Below are positions 8,086-19,902 of a DNA stretch of 64,000 nucleotides, piece by piece. The notes under the pieces are model-generated. The model did no database searches, was not told the origin of the DNA, and saw nothing but the letters and a program-made list of their open reading frames with translations. Positions within the stretch are counted from its first letter, which is position 1; each line of letters begins with the position of its first letter. The DNA is from Flavobacterium sp. Root186. Lineage in GTDB: Bacteria; Bacteroidota; Bacteroidia; Flavobacteriales; Flavobacteriaceae. The stretch lies in assembly GCF_001428525.1 (NCBI RefSeq), contig NZ_LMHW01000011.1:62001-126000 (forward strand), read 5' to 3'. The position numbers were made by a program, and so were the translations under genes.

Positions 8086-10329
8086 ATGAAGAAATTTCTC
8101 GTGCCTGCTTTATTTGCAATTCTGGCTACAAGTTGTAAAATAAATGTAAACAAAAATAATAATCAAGAAAATATTTTTGTAAACCATGTTGATCCTTTTA
8201 TTGGAACAGGTGGACACGGCCATACATATCCGGGTGCAACCGTTCCTTTTGGTATGCTGCAAGTAAGTCCGGATAACGGAATCTCAAGCTGGGACTGGTG
8301 TTCAGGCTATCATTATTCAGATTCTATCGTTTCTGGTTTTAGTCATTTGCATTTAAGCGGAACAGGAATTGGCGATTTGGCCGACATTTTATTTATGCCG
8401 ACAAACAAAAAAGTCGATTTAACATTAAAAACAACTTCACGCGATCAATTACCTTATAAATCATTTTACAGTCATGTTAACGAAAAAGCAACACCGGGCT
8501 CTTACCAAGTTTTTCTTAAGGATCCTAAAATCAATGTAGAATTAACTTCTTCACAAAGAACAGCTTATCATAAGTATACTTTTGCAAAAAACGACAAACA
8601 ATCTGTAGTTGTCGATTTAGGATTTGCCATAAATTGGGATAAAGCTTTAAAAACGGGAATTACAATTGAAGACGAATATACTATAAGCGGCTACAGATAT
8701 AGTAAAGGCTGGGCAGTAAATCAAAAAGTATTTTTTGTGGCTAAGTTTTCAAAACCTATCACAGAATCAGTTTTAACAGCTGATAAACAAATTGTTACTG
8801 CTAAAAAAGCAGATGGAGAAAATACATCAGTACAATTATTTTTTGATCCGAAAAACTCTGATGAATTATTTGTAAAAGTGGCGCTGTCATCTGTAAGTGT
8901 GGCTAATGCCAAAGATAATTTAGACGGAGAAAAAGAAACCTTTGACAATACAAAATCCGAAGCATCTTCGATTTGGAATAAAGCATTAAGCAAAATTAAA
9001 GTCGAAACACCAGTAGATTCGTTAAAAACGATTTTTTATACTGCGATGTATCACGCACAAGTTGCCCCTGTAACCTATAGTGATAAAAACGGTCAATTTA
9101 GAAAAGAGGATGATCAAATTGTTACAGCAAAAGATTATACTGCATATTCGACCTTATCACTATGGGATACTTTTAGAGCCGAAAATCCTTTATTGACATT
9201 ATTGGCGTCAGACAAAACTTCAGACATTGTAAACTCAATGTTAGCGTATTACGATACCAAAAAAATATTACCGGTTTGGACTTTATACGCTAATGAAACT
9301 AATACCATGACAGGGTATCATTCAATTCCGGTAATTGTCGATGCTTACTTAAAAGGTATAAAAGGTTTTGATGCCGAAAAAGCATTCGAAGCCATGAAAA
9401 CCACCATGATGCAGGACGAACGTGGTTTAAACTTCTACAAAAAATACGGTTATATTCCGTATAATTTATTAGACGAATCGGTTACCATTACGCTGGAATA
9501 TGCTTACGACGATTGGTGTGTAGCGCAAATGGCGAAAGCTTTAGGTAAAAATGCTGATTATGAATTTTTCTTAAAACGTTCTCAGGCATACCAATATTTA
9601 TTTGATCCGAAAACAGGATTCATGAGAGGAAAATCTGAAGACGGAAAATCCTGGAACGAACCTTTCGACCCGAAACATTCTAACCACAGAGAACACACCG
9701 ATTATACAGAAGGAAATGCCTGGCAGCACAGTTGGTTTGTACCGCAAAATGTTGATAATTTAATTTCGATTCACGGCGGCAATGAAACCTTTACCAAACG
9801 TTTAGAACAGTTGTTTACCGAAAGTTCAGAAATTACAGGAAATAATGTTTCGGCAGATATTTCAGGATTAATAGGACAATATGCGCACGGAAACGAGCCA
9901 AGTCACCACATTGCCTATATGTTTAATCACGCAGGTCAGCCTTGGAGAACGCAATATTGGGTTCGTCATATTTTAGATACACAATACAATACAACTCCAA
10001 ACGGATTAAGCGGCAACGAAGACTGCGGACAAATGTCGGCTTGGTATGTTTTTAGTTCAATGGGATTATATCCAATGAATCCGGCTTCGGGAGAATATGA
10101 AATTGGAAGCCCGATTTTCGAAAAAGCAACCATCAATCTTGAAAAAGGTAAAACGTTTGTGATTGAAGCAGAGAATGTTTCAGACAAAAACTTTTACATC
10201 CAGTCGGCTACTTTAAATGGAGTTGAATTCAATCAAACAGCAATCACACATCAACAGATTTTAAAAGGCGGGGTTTTACATTTTGTAATGGGACCTCAGC
10301 CAAATAAAAACTGGGGAACAAAAAAATAA
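8086..10329 (+). CDS. GH92 alpha-mannosidase, lipoprotein (first copy)
   Basis: A Ca2+-dependent exo-alpha-mannosidase of 747 residues. A TTG at 8050 extends the frame, but the ATG at 8086 opens a lipoprotein signal with Cys17 in ILATSCK, so I start there. GH92 marks include VDPFIGTGGHGHTYPG near the N-terminus, the catalytic acid Glu542 in YTEGNAWQH, and Glu645-Asp646 in GNEDCGQMSAW, which hold the general base. The loop HGNEPSHH (from about 601) is of the kind seen in alpha-1,2-mannosidases. The gene begins a run of co-oriented genes: symporter, GH130, CBM9, TIM-barrel and glycosylasparaginase. It likely trims mannose from N-glycans at the cell surface or in the periplasm. Confidence 0.94.
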   Translation: MKKFLVPALFAILATSCKINVNKNNNQENIFVNHVDPFIGTGGHGHTYPGATVPFGMLQVSPDNGISSWDWCSGYHYSDSIVSGFSHLHLSGTGIGDLADILFMPTNKKVDLTLKTTSRDQLPYKSFYSHVNEKATPGSYQVFLKDPKINVELTSSQRTAYHKYTFAKNDKQSVVVDLGFAINWDKALKTGITIEDEYTISGYRYSKGWAVNQKVFFVAKFSKPITESVLTADKQIVTAKKADGENTSVQLFFDPKNSDELFVKVALSSVSVANAKDNLDGEKETFDNTKSEASSIWNKALSKIKVETPVDSLKTIFYTAMYHAQVAPVTYSDKNGQFRKEDDQIVTAKDYTAYSTLSLWDTFRAENPLLTLLASDKTSDIVNSMLAYYDTKKILPVWTLYANETNTMTGYHSIPVIVDAYLKGIKGFDAEKAFEAMKTTMMQDERGLNFYKKYGYIPYNLLDESVTITLEYAYDDWCVAQMAKALGKNADYEFFLKRSQAYQYLFDPKTGFMRGKSEDGKSWNEPFDPKHSNHREHTDYTEGNAWQHSWFVPQNVDNLISIHGGNETFTKRLEQLFTESSEITGNNVSADISGLIGQYAHGNEPSHHIAYMFNHAGQPWRTQYWVRHILDTQYNTTPNGLSGNEDCGQMSAWYVFSSMGLYPMNPASGEYEIGSPIFEKATINLEKGKTFVIEAENVSDKNFYIQSATLNGVEFNQTAITHQQILKGGVLHFVMGPQPNKNWGTKK

Positions 10330-10373
10330 ACAAAAACAAAAAAACGTAACTAACCTACTAACAAATAAAATTA

Positions 10374-12251
10374 ATGGATATTATTGACGTATCGATAATC
10401 GTAGCTTACATTCTGCTCTCAGTGAGTATCGGAATTTGGATTTCAAGAAAAGCAAAAAAGGGATTAGATGACTATTTTCTTGGCGGAAAAACAATCAAAT
10501 GGTACTTTTTAGGTCTAAGTAACGGATCTGGAATGTTTGATGTTTCAGGAACTTCCTGGATGATTGGGGTACTTTTTCTATACGGTGTAAAAAGTTTCAT
10601 GTTCATGTGGCTTTGGCCCATCTGGAATCAGATTTTCGTAATGATGTTTCTCGCAGTCTGGATTAGAAGATCAAAAGTAATGACAGGTTCTGAGTGGATT
10701 TTAACCCGTTTTGGAAGCGACAGAGCCGGAAAAGCATCGCATATTATTGTGGCTATTTTTGCCATTATTTCTACAATTGGTTTTATAGCTTATTTCTTTG
10801 AAGGAATCGGAAAATTTGTAACCATTATTCTTCCGTGGGATTTAACGCTTCATTATGGCGATTTAATTCTATTGACTTCAGAGCGTTCTTATGCGTTAAT
10901 CATTATCTTTTTAACTACCATTTATACTGTTAAAGGCGGAATGTTTTCTGTAGTAGCAACTGAGGTTGTACAATATTTAATCATGATTGTAGCCGGAGTT
11001 TTAATTGCCGGATATGCTTTTGTTAATTATACTGATATTCAGATTAATTCGGTTATTACCGAAGAATGGAAAAATGTTTTCTTCGGATGGCAGTTTGAAA
11101 CCCAATGGAGTGATAAATTTCAAACTTTCAATAATTTAATTGATTCTGAAGGATATAAAATGTTTGGTGCTTTCATCGGAATGACCTTGTTCAAAGGATT
11201 TTTTGCAAGTGTGGCCGGGCCAACGCCAAGTTACGATTTACAGCGTGTTCTTTCAACTAAATCAGTGAAGGAAGCAGCTTATATGAGCGGTTTCACCAAC
11301 TTAATTTTATTCATTCCGAGATATTTATTAATTACCGGAATCGTGGTAATTGCGTTGGTAAATTTAGCGCCGGAATTAAATGCAAATACAGGTTTAACCG
11401 GAGCAGATTTAGAATTATTAATGCCAAAAGTGGTCAATTTATATATTCCGGTTGGAATTAAAGGAATTCTTTTGGCTGGCTTATTAGCTGCATTTATGTC
11501 GGGATTCTCAGCATTTGTAAATGCAGGGCCTGCATATATAGTAAATGATATTTATAAAAAATACTTTAAGCCAGTTGCTACAAACGCACATTATATTAAA
11601 GTAAGTCAGATTTCTTCTTTTCTTGTAGTTGGTTTAGGGGTTTTCATGGGATTCTTTGCAGATTCAATTAATTCCTTAACGCTTTGGATTACAAGTGCTT
11701 TATACGGAGGTTACGTCGCAGCAAATTTCCTAAAATGGATTTGGTGGCGTTTTAACGGCTGGGGTTATTTCTGGGGAATGTTCGCCGGATTAATTGTAGC
11801 TTCTTTGCAATTTGCTTTAGGTCAGGCCAAAGGAAGTTTAACCGAAGGATCATTTTTATACGATTTAGCACAAGTACAAGCCATTTACTTGTTCCCAATA
11901 ATATTTGGTTTCTCCATTTTAGGCTGCGTTTTAGGAACATTCTTAAGCAAACCAACCGATATGGAAGTTTTAAAATCGTTTTATGCAAACGTAAGACCTT
12001 GGGGCTTCTGGGGGCCGGTTTATAAAGTATTAAAAGCGGAAGACTTTACTTTCGAAAAAAATAATGATTTCTGGAGAGATATGATGAATTGTGCCATCGG
12101 AATTGTATGGCAGTCCAGTATGATTTTGCTTCCGATTTTCTTTATTATCAGAGATTATCCAAAAGCAATTACGGCTTTGATTGTGTTTTTAGTAACGACT
12201 ACGATATTAAAATTCACATGGTTAGATAAGGTTAGAAAAATAGAAGATTAA
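10374..12251 (+). CDS. Sodium:solute symporter (SSS family), probable sugar transporter
   Basis: A 625-residue inner-membrane protein with about 13-15 hydrophobic helices. It starts in the SSS manner (DIIDVSIIVAYILLSVSIGI) and carries the family's GLDDYFLGGK region near residue 30. The C-terminal extension is typical of SGLT-type sugar carriers. It lies 44 bp after the GH92 gene and 65 bp before GH130. The position suggests import of mannose or a mannose-GlcNAc disaccharide across the inner membrane to the GH130 phosphorylase. Family is firm; substrate is inferred from neighbours. Confidence 0.9.
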   Translation: MDIIDVSIIVAYILLSVSIGIWISRKAKKGLDDYFLGGKTIKWYFLGLSNGSGMFDVSGTSWMIGVLFLYGVKSFMFMWLWPIWNQIFVMMFLAVWIRRSKVMTGSEWILTRFGSDRAGKASHIIVAIFAIISTIGFIAYFFEGIGKFVTIILPWDLTLHYGDLILLTSERSYALIIIFLTTIYTVKGGMFSVVATEVVQYLIMIVAGVLIAGYAFVNYTDIQINSVITEEWKNVFFGWQFETQWSDKFQTFNNLIDSEGYKMFGAFIGMTLFKGFFASVAGPTPSYDLQRVLSTKSVKEAAYMSGFTNLILFIPRYLLITGIVVIALVNLAPELNANTGLTGADLELLMPKVVNLYIPVGIKGILLAGLLAAFMSGFSAFVNAGPAYIVNDIYKKYFKPVATNAHYIKVSQISSFLVVGLGVFMGFFADSINSLTLWITSALYGGYVAANFLKWIWWRFNGWGYFWGMFAGLIVASLQFALGQAKGSLTEGSFLYDLAQVQAIYLFPIIFGFSILGCVLGTFLSKPTDMEVLKSFYANVRPWGFWGPVYKVLKAEDFTFEKNNDFWRDMMNCAIGIVWQSSMILLPIFFIIRDYPKAITALIVFLVTTTILKFTWLDKVRKIED

Positions 12252-12316
12252 ATAATTAGATAATTTGGCAATTAGATAATTATAAGTAAAAACAATAAAC
12301 AAAAAAAATAAAAAAA

Positions 12317-13282
12317 ATGAGCAGTATTCCTTGGCAAGACAGACCCGAAAACAGTAATGATGTAATGTGGAGATATTCTGAAAATCCAATTATCGACAGA
12401 TATGCAATACCGTCATCAAACAGTATTTTTAATAGTGCTGTGGTTCCTTTTGGAGATGGTTATGCGGGAGTTTTCAGATGTGATAATAAAGCGGTTCAAA
12501 TGAATATTTTTGCCGGCTTTAGTAAAAATGGAATCGATTGGGACATCAACCACGAACCAATCGTAATGCAGTCTGGTAATACAGATATGATTGAATCTGC
12601 TTATAAATACGATCCACGTGTAGTTTTTATTGAAGACCGTTACTGGATTACCTGGTGTAATGGTTACAATGGACCAACAATTGGAATTGGATATACTTTT
12701 GATTTTAAAGAGTTTTTTCAATGCGAAAATGCCTTTTTACCATTCAACAGAAACGGCGTTTTATTCCCTCAAAAAATAAACGGAAAATACGCCATGTTAA
12801 GCCGTCCAAGTGATAACGGACATACACCATTCGGAGATATCTGGATCAGCTACAGCCCGGACATGAAATATTGGGGAGAACATAGATTAGTAATGAAACC
12901 AAGCCCTTTTGAACAAAGCGCATGGCAGTGTACAAAAGTAGGAGCGGGGCCAATTCCTATCTTGACAAATGAAGGCTGGCTGATGATCTATCACGGTGTT
13001 ATCAATACCTGCAACGGTTTCCGTTATGCAATGGGATCGGCACTTTTAGATGTTGATTCGCCAGACAAAGTAAAATACAGAACGCAGCCTTATTTATTAG
13101 GGCCTGCAGAAATTTATGAAATGGTAGGAGATGTACCAAATGTTGTTTTCCCATGTGCCGCTTTACACGATACAGAAGAAGATAAATTAGCCGTGTATTA
13201 CGGTGCAGCAGATACCGCTGTAGCCATTGCATTTGGTAAATTAAGTGAAGTAATTCAGTTTACAAAAGATAACAGTTTATAG
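12317..13282 (+). CDS. GH130 mannoside phosphorylase (Man-beta-1,4-GlcNAc type)
   Basis: A 321-residue cytoplasmic enzyme with no signal peptide. GH130 enzymes split beta-mannosides with phosphate to give mannose-1-phosphate. The five-bladed propeller shows the family pattern: [16 protein letters not shown] near residue 38, [16 protein letters not shown] with the catalytic Asp near 100, and GAGPIP with IYHGV later. The N-terminal segment [12 protein letters not shown] and overall length resemble the N-glycan-type phosphorylases that act on Man-beta-1,4-GlcNAc. The location beside GH92 and glycosylasparaginase supports that substrate. Its presence implies that the chitobiose core is cut somewhere to yield Man-GlcNAc. 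Confidence 0.9.
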   Translation: MSSIPWQDRPENSNDVMWRYSENPIIDRYAIPSSNSIFNSAVVPFGDGYAGVFRCDNKAVQMNIFAGFSKNGIDWDINHEPIVMQSGNTDMIESAYKYDPRVVFIEDRYWITWCNGYNGPTIGIGYTFDFKEFFQCENAFLPFNRNGVLFPQKINGKYAMLSRPSDNGHTPFGDIWISYSPDMKYWGEHRLVMKPSPFEQSAWQCTKVGAGPIPILTNEGWLMIYHGVINTCNGFRYAMGSALLDVDSPDKVKYRTQPYLLGPAEIYEMVGDVPNVVFPCAALHDTEEDKLAVYYGAADTAVAIAFGKLSEVIQFTKDNSL

Positions 13283-13289
13283 AAAAAGC

Positions 13290-14360
13290 ATGCGTTTAAA
13301 ATTTCAATGGTTAACAGTTGTTTTAGTTTCTTTTTCGGTTGTGGGTTTTTCGCAAGCGAAGAAAAATACCATTATTCCTAAAACATACGTCGCGGCAAAA
13401 ACGACAAGTCCAGTTACTATAGACGGAAACGAATCAGACGCTGCATGGAGTAAAGCAGATTGGACAGCTCTTTTTGAGGATATAGAAAATGGCATTAAAC
13501 CCAAATATGCAACAAAAGTTAAAATGCTCTGGGATGAAACCAATTTTTATATTTTAGCAAAGATTGACGAGCCGCACGTTTGGGCAAATTTAAAACAGCG
13601 TGACACTATTATTTTTTACAACAATGATTTCGAAGTTTTTATAGATCCCGACAGCGACACTTTTAACTATTACGAATTAGAAATAAACGCCTTGAACACT
13701 GCTTGGGATCTATTTTTATCAAAACCTTATAGAGAAAATGATCTCGTAGTTTTAAACGACTGGAATATTCCGGGTTTAAAATCAGCAGTTAAAGTTCATG
13801 GAACGCTCAATAATCCATCCGATATTGATCAGGGCTGGGTTTTAGAAATGGCGATTCCGTGGGCATCTTACAAAACATCTTATTTTGATCAAAATGTGCC
13901 AGTAGATAAATTCTGGAGAGTTAATTTCTCAAGAGTAAATTGGCAGCATTCAATTGTTGACGGCAAATACGAACGTAAAAAAGACGCTGACGGAAAGTTT
14001 CTTCCAGAGTACAATTGGGTTTGGTCGCCAATGGGTGTGATCAATATGCATGAACCTGAAAAATGGGGCTATGTTTATTTTTCTTCAAAAGAAGTAAAAG
14101 ATACCTTTACAATTCCGCAGGATGAAAAAGTAAAATGGGAACTTTACAATTTATACAGAGCTCAAAAAGAATATTTTCAAAAGAATAAAGTTTGGGCAAA
14201 ATCGCTGGCAAATCTAACAAAAGAAACCATCAGTGTTGATAATAAAATTTTAAAACCTATCTTAGAAAATCATTCCAGCGGATATAATATTTCAATAAAA
14301 AGCCCTTTTTCGAATCAAACATTTGTTATAAAAGAGGACGGAAAAATAATAGCAAAATAA
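13290..14360 (+). CDS. Secreted CBM9-like carbohydrate-binding protein
   Basis: A 356-residue exported protein with a signal peptide ending GFSQA. Residues about 30-270 match the CBM9-like fold: the opening SPVTIDGNESDAAWSKADW, then VKMLWDETNFYILAKIDEP, and an NDFEVFIDPD segment, the usual order in this group. No catalytic motif is apparent. The gene starts 7 bp after GH130 and ends 14 bp before the TIM-barrel gene, so it is in the same transcript. It probably binds glycan or glycopeptide for its neighbours; ligand unknown. Confidence 0.85.
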   Translation: MRLKFQWLTVVLVSFSVVGFSQAKKNTIIPKTYVAAKTTSPVTIDGNESDAAWSKADWTALFEDIENGIKPKYATKVKMLWDETNFYILAKIDEPHVWANLKQRDTIIFYNNDFEVFIDPDSDTFNYYELEINALNTAWDLFLSKPYRENDLVVLNDWNIPGLKSAVKVHGTLNNPSDIDQGWVLEMAIPWASYKTSYFDQNVPVDKFWRVNFSRVNWQHSIVDGKYERKKDADGKFLPEYNWVWSPMGVINMHEPEKWGYVYFSSKEVKDTFTIPQDEKVKWELYNLYRAQKEYFQKNKVWAKSLANLTKETISVDNKILKPILENHSSGYNISIKSPFSNQTFVIKEDGKIIAK

Positions 14361-14374
14361 ACCACAAAGCCACT

Positions 14375-15451
14375 ATGAAACTACCAAAACTATTACTTTT
14401 TTTACTGGCATTCAGCATTTTTTCTTGTGCCAAAAAAGAAGAAACCACATTTAAATTTGGAGTCTGGACAACCGCAGATGCCAAAAAATCAGACGCAGAT
14501 TACACCAAAGAATTCAAAAAATACAAAGACGGAGGTATCGATGAAGTATTAATCAATACGACAACAGACCCAAAACTTTTAAAAAGATTAGTACCTCTTG
14601 CTACGAAAGAAGGCCTAAAAGTTCACGCCTGGATTATGGCCATGAACAGACCCGGAGATTCTGTTGCGTTACAGCACCCAGAATGGTATCAGGTAAGCAA
14701 AGAAGGAAAATCTTGTTTCGATAACCGTCCGTATGTGGATTATTACCAATGGTTATGTCCAACCAGAAAAGAATCCAGAGAACACGTTTTACATTTAGTT
14801 GAAGAACTGGCAAAAGTTGAAGGAATCGAAAGTGTTCACTTAGATTATATTCGTTTCCCGGATATCTTTTTACCAATTAGTTTACTTCCAAAATACAACT
14901 TGGTTCAGGATGTAGAATTACCGCAATTTGATTTTTGCTATTGTGAGGAATGTGTAAAAGCATTCGAAAAAATCCACCATAAAAATCCAAAAGAAAGTCA
15001 CAATACTTCTATCGATATGGAGTGGAAAAACTTCCGTTTAAATGCAATAAAAGCCGTTGTTGATGATGCCTATAAAATTGCACACAAACACAACAAACAA
15101 TTAACTGCAGCTGTATTTCCTTATCCTGAAATGGCAGACCACATGGTACGCCAGCGTTGGGACAAATGGAATATTGACGAAGTATACCCAATGATTTACC
15201 ATAGTTTTTACAATGAAGAAATTGACTGGGTTGGTTATGCTACCAAACAAGGTGCTGCTGATTTAGAAGATAAGAAAACGAAGATCAATACAGGAATTTA
15301 TATTCCGGGATTGAAAAATGATAAAGAGCTAAAACAAGCTATTTTAGAAGCAAAAGAAAATGGAGCGGTTGGTGTTTCATTTTTCGACGGAAATGCATTG
15401 TCTGCAAGTAATTTGAAGACAATCAAAGAAACAAAAGCAAGTTTAAAATAA
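14375..15451 (+). CDS. Putative TIM-barrel glycoside hydrolase lipoprotein (GHL10-like)
   Basis: A 358-residue lipoprotein: lipobox Cys18 in FSIFSCAKKEE. The KKEE just after the Cys resembles the acidic export signal of flavobacterial surface lipoproteins. The body reads as one TIM barrel, with strands such as GLKVHAWIMAM and ESVHLDYIRFPD (Asp157 and Asp163), similar to the GHL10-type hydrolases of unassigned function. A CYCEEC cluster near residue 190 may bind metal or form a disulfide. It lies between the CBM9 gene and the glycosylasparaginase gene (20 bp away). In a locus that lacks a recognisable endo-N-acetylglucosaminidase it is the best candidate for an endo-acting enzyme. Fold is likely; activity is unknown. 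Confidence 0.72.
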   Translation: MKLPKLLLFLLAFSIFSCAKKEETTFKFGVWTTADAKKSDADYTKEFKKYKDGGIDEVLINTTTDPKLLKRLVPLATKEGLKVHAWIMAMNRPGDSVALQHPEWYQVSKEGKSCFDNRPYVDYYQWLCPTRKESREHVLHLVEELAKVEGIESVHLDYIRFPDIFLPISLLPKYNLVQDVELPQFDFCYCEECVKAFEKIHHKNPKESHNTSIDMEWKNFRLNAIKAVVDDAYKIAHKHNKQLTAAVFPYPEMADHMVRQRWDKWNIDEVYPMIYHSFYNEEIDWVGYATKQGAADLEDKKTKINTGIYIPGLKNDKELKQAILEAKENGAVGVSFFDGNALSASNLKTIKETKASLK

Positions 15452-15471
15452 TATTTTCTAAAAGTAAAAGC

Positions 15472-16497
15472 ATGTCAAATAGAAGAGACTTTATCAAAAA
15501 AGCAGCTTTAGGCGCAGCAGCCGTGAGTTCTGTAGGCTTTAGTGGATTTGCAAAAGAGAAAGAAAATGAAAAGGAAGGCACATTAGAATTTCCTTCAAAA
15601 AAAGTAAAAAAACCAGTTGTTATTTCAACCTGGAATCACGGTTTACCTGCCAATCAGGAAACCTGGAAACAATTAAAAGCAGGAAAATCAGCTTTAGATG
15701 CCATTGAAGCCGGAATGAAAATTCCCGAAGCAGATCCTAATGTTCGCAGTGTTGGTTACGGAGGATATCCGGATCGCGAAGGAAAAGTAACCCTTGATGC
15801 CTGTATTATGGATCACAACAGCAATTGCGGTTCAGTTTGTTTTTTACAAGGCATTATGCATCCAATTTCTGTAGCAAAAAGAGTATTACAAAATACACCG
15901 CACGTAATGCTGGCCGGACAAGGCGCATTGCAGTTTGCTTTATCAGAAGGATTTAAAGAAGAAAATTTACTAACTCCGGAATCTGAAAAAGACTGGAAAA
16001 AATGGCTGGAAGATTCAAAGTACAAACCAGTTATTAATATAGAAAATCACGATACCATAAGCATGCTAATGTTAGATCAAGATGGCAATCTTTCGGGAGG
16101 GTGTACCACCAGTGGTGCTGCCTGGAAGATGCATGGCCGCGTCGGTGACTCCCCAATAATCGGCGCGGGTCTTTTTCTGGATAACGAAGTAGGAGCTGCA
16201 GCTGCAACCGGTTTGGGCGAAGCTGTAATTAGGACAGCCGGAAGTGCCATGGTTGTCGAATTAATGCGTCAGGGAAAATCGCCTTATGATGCCTGTAAAG
16301 AAATCACAGAACGTATTTACAATAAACACAAAAACCACAAAGACATGGAATATCTGCAAGTTGGTTTTATTGCCTTAAATAAAAACGGCGAACATGCTGG
16401 ATACAGTTTGAGATCTGGTTTTAATTATGCCGTTTCTGATGATGAAAAAGGACACAGAATGGAAGATGCAAAATTTAAAATGGCTTGGGATAAATAA
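15472..16497 (+). CDS. N4-(beta-N-acetylglucosaminyl)-L-asparaginase (glycosylasparaginase)
   Basis: A 341-residue N-terminal nucleophile hydrolase that splits the GlcNAc-Asn bond of glycoprotein remnants. It has a Tat signal (RRDFIKK at residues 4-10), so it is folded before export. The autoproteolysis site is visible: HDT at 193-195, making Thr195 the new N-terminal nucleophile of the beta chain. Downstream, GGCTTSGAAWKMHGRVGDSP and GAGLFLDNEVGAAAATG match the enzyme known from Elizabethkingia (Flavobacterium) meningosepticum. It completes N-glycan removal and is the strongest clue that the locus targets Asn-linked glycans. Intergenic repeats follow it, so it may end the upstream transcript. 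Confidence 0.96.
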   Translation: MSNRRDFIKKAALGAAAVSSVGFSGFAKEKENEKEGTLEFPSKKVKKPVVISTWNHGLPANQETWKQLKAGKSALDAIEAGMKIPEADPNVRSVGYGGYPDREGKVTLDACIMDHNSNCGSVCFLQGIMHPISVAKRVLQNTPHVMLAGQGALQFALSEGFKEENLLTPESEKDWKKWLEDSKYKPVINIENHDTISMLMLDQDGNLSGGCTTSGAAWKMHGRVGDSPIIGAGLFLDNEVGAAAATGLGEAVIRTAGSAMVVELMRQGKSPYDACKEITERIYNKHKNHKDMEYLQVGFIALNKNGEHAGYSLRSGFNYAVSDDEKGHRMEDAKFKMAWDK

Positions 16498-16543
16498 TTA
16501 CGCAATTTTGTCATTGAATTTTGACAAAGTTTGACCACAATCT

Positions 16544-16645
16544 TGTCATTTCGAGGAACGAGAAATCTTCGCAAGTAGCTCTACAAAGATTGACAAGCTG
16601 CTAGGAAGAGTTTCTTACGAAGATTTCCCCTCCGTTGAAATGATA
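16544..16645. repeat. REP-like inverted repeat
   Basis: Two 28-bp arms face each other: TGTCATTTCGAGGAACGAGA... (16544-16571) and its near-complement (16618-16645, ending GAAATGATA), with about 46 bp between. The arms agree at about 21 of 28 positions. Such TGTCATTTCGA...GAAATCTTCG elements are frequent between flavobacterial genes. The preceding 16508-16534 also holds a GACAAAGTTTGA motif related to the repeat at 22241. Confidence 0.75.
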
Positions 16646-16680
16646 AAAATTGAGAAAAACTCAATTACGAATAAATTTTA

Positions 16681-19897
<3,217 letters not shown>

Positions 19898-19902
19898 TAA
19901 TT

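Noticed and set aside
16544..16645. Long inverted repeat considered as an IS or MITE with target duplication
   Set aside because: No flanking target duplication or transposase is visible; better described as a REP-like repeat.
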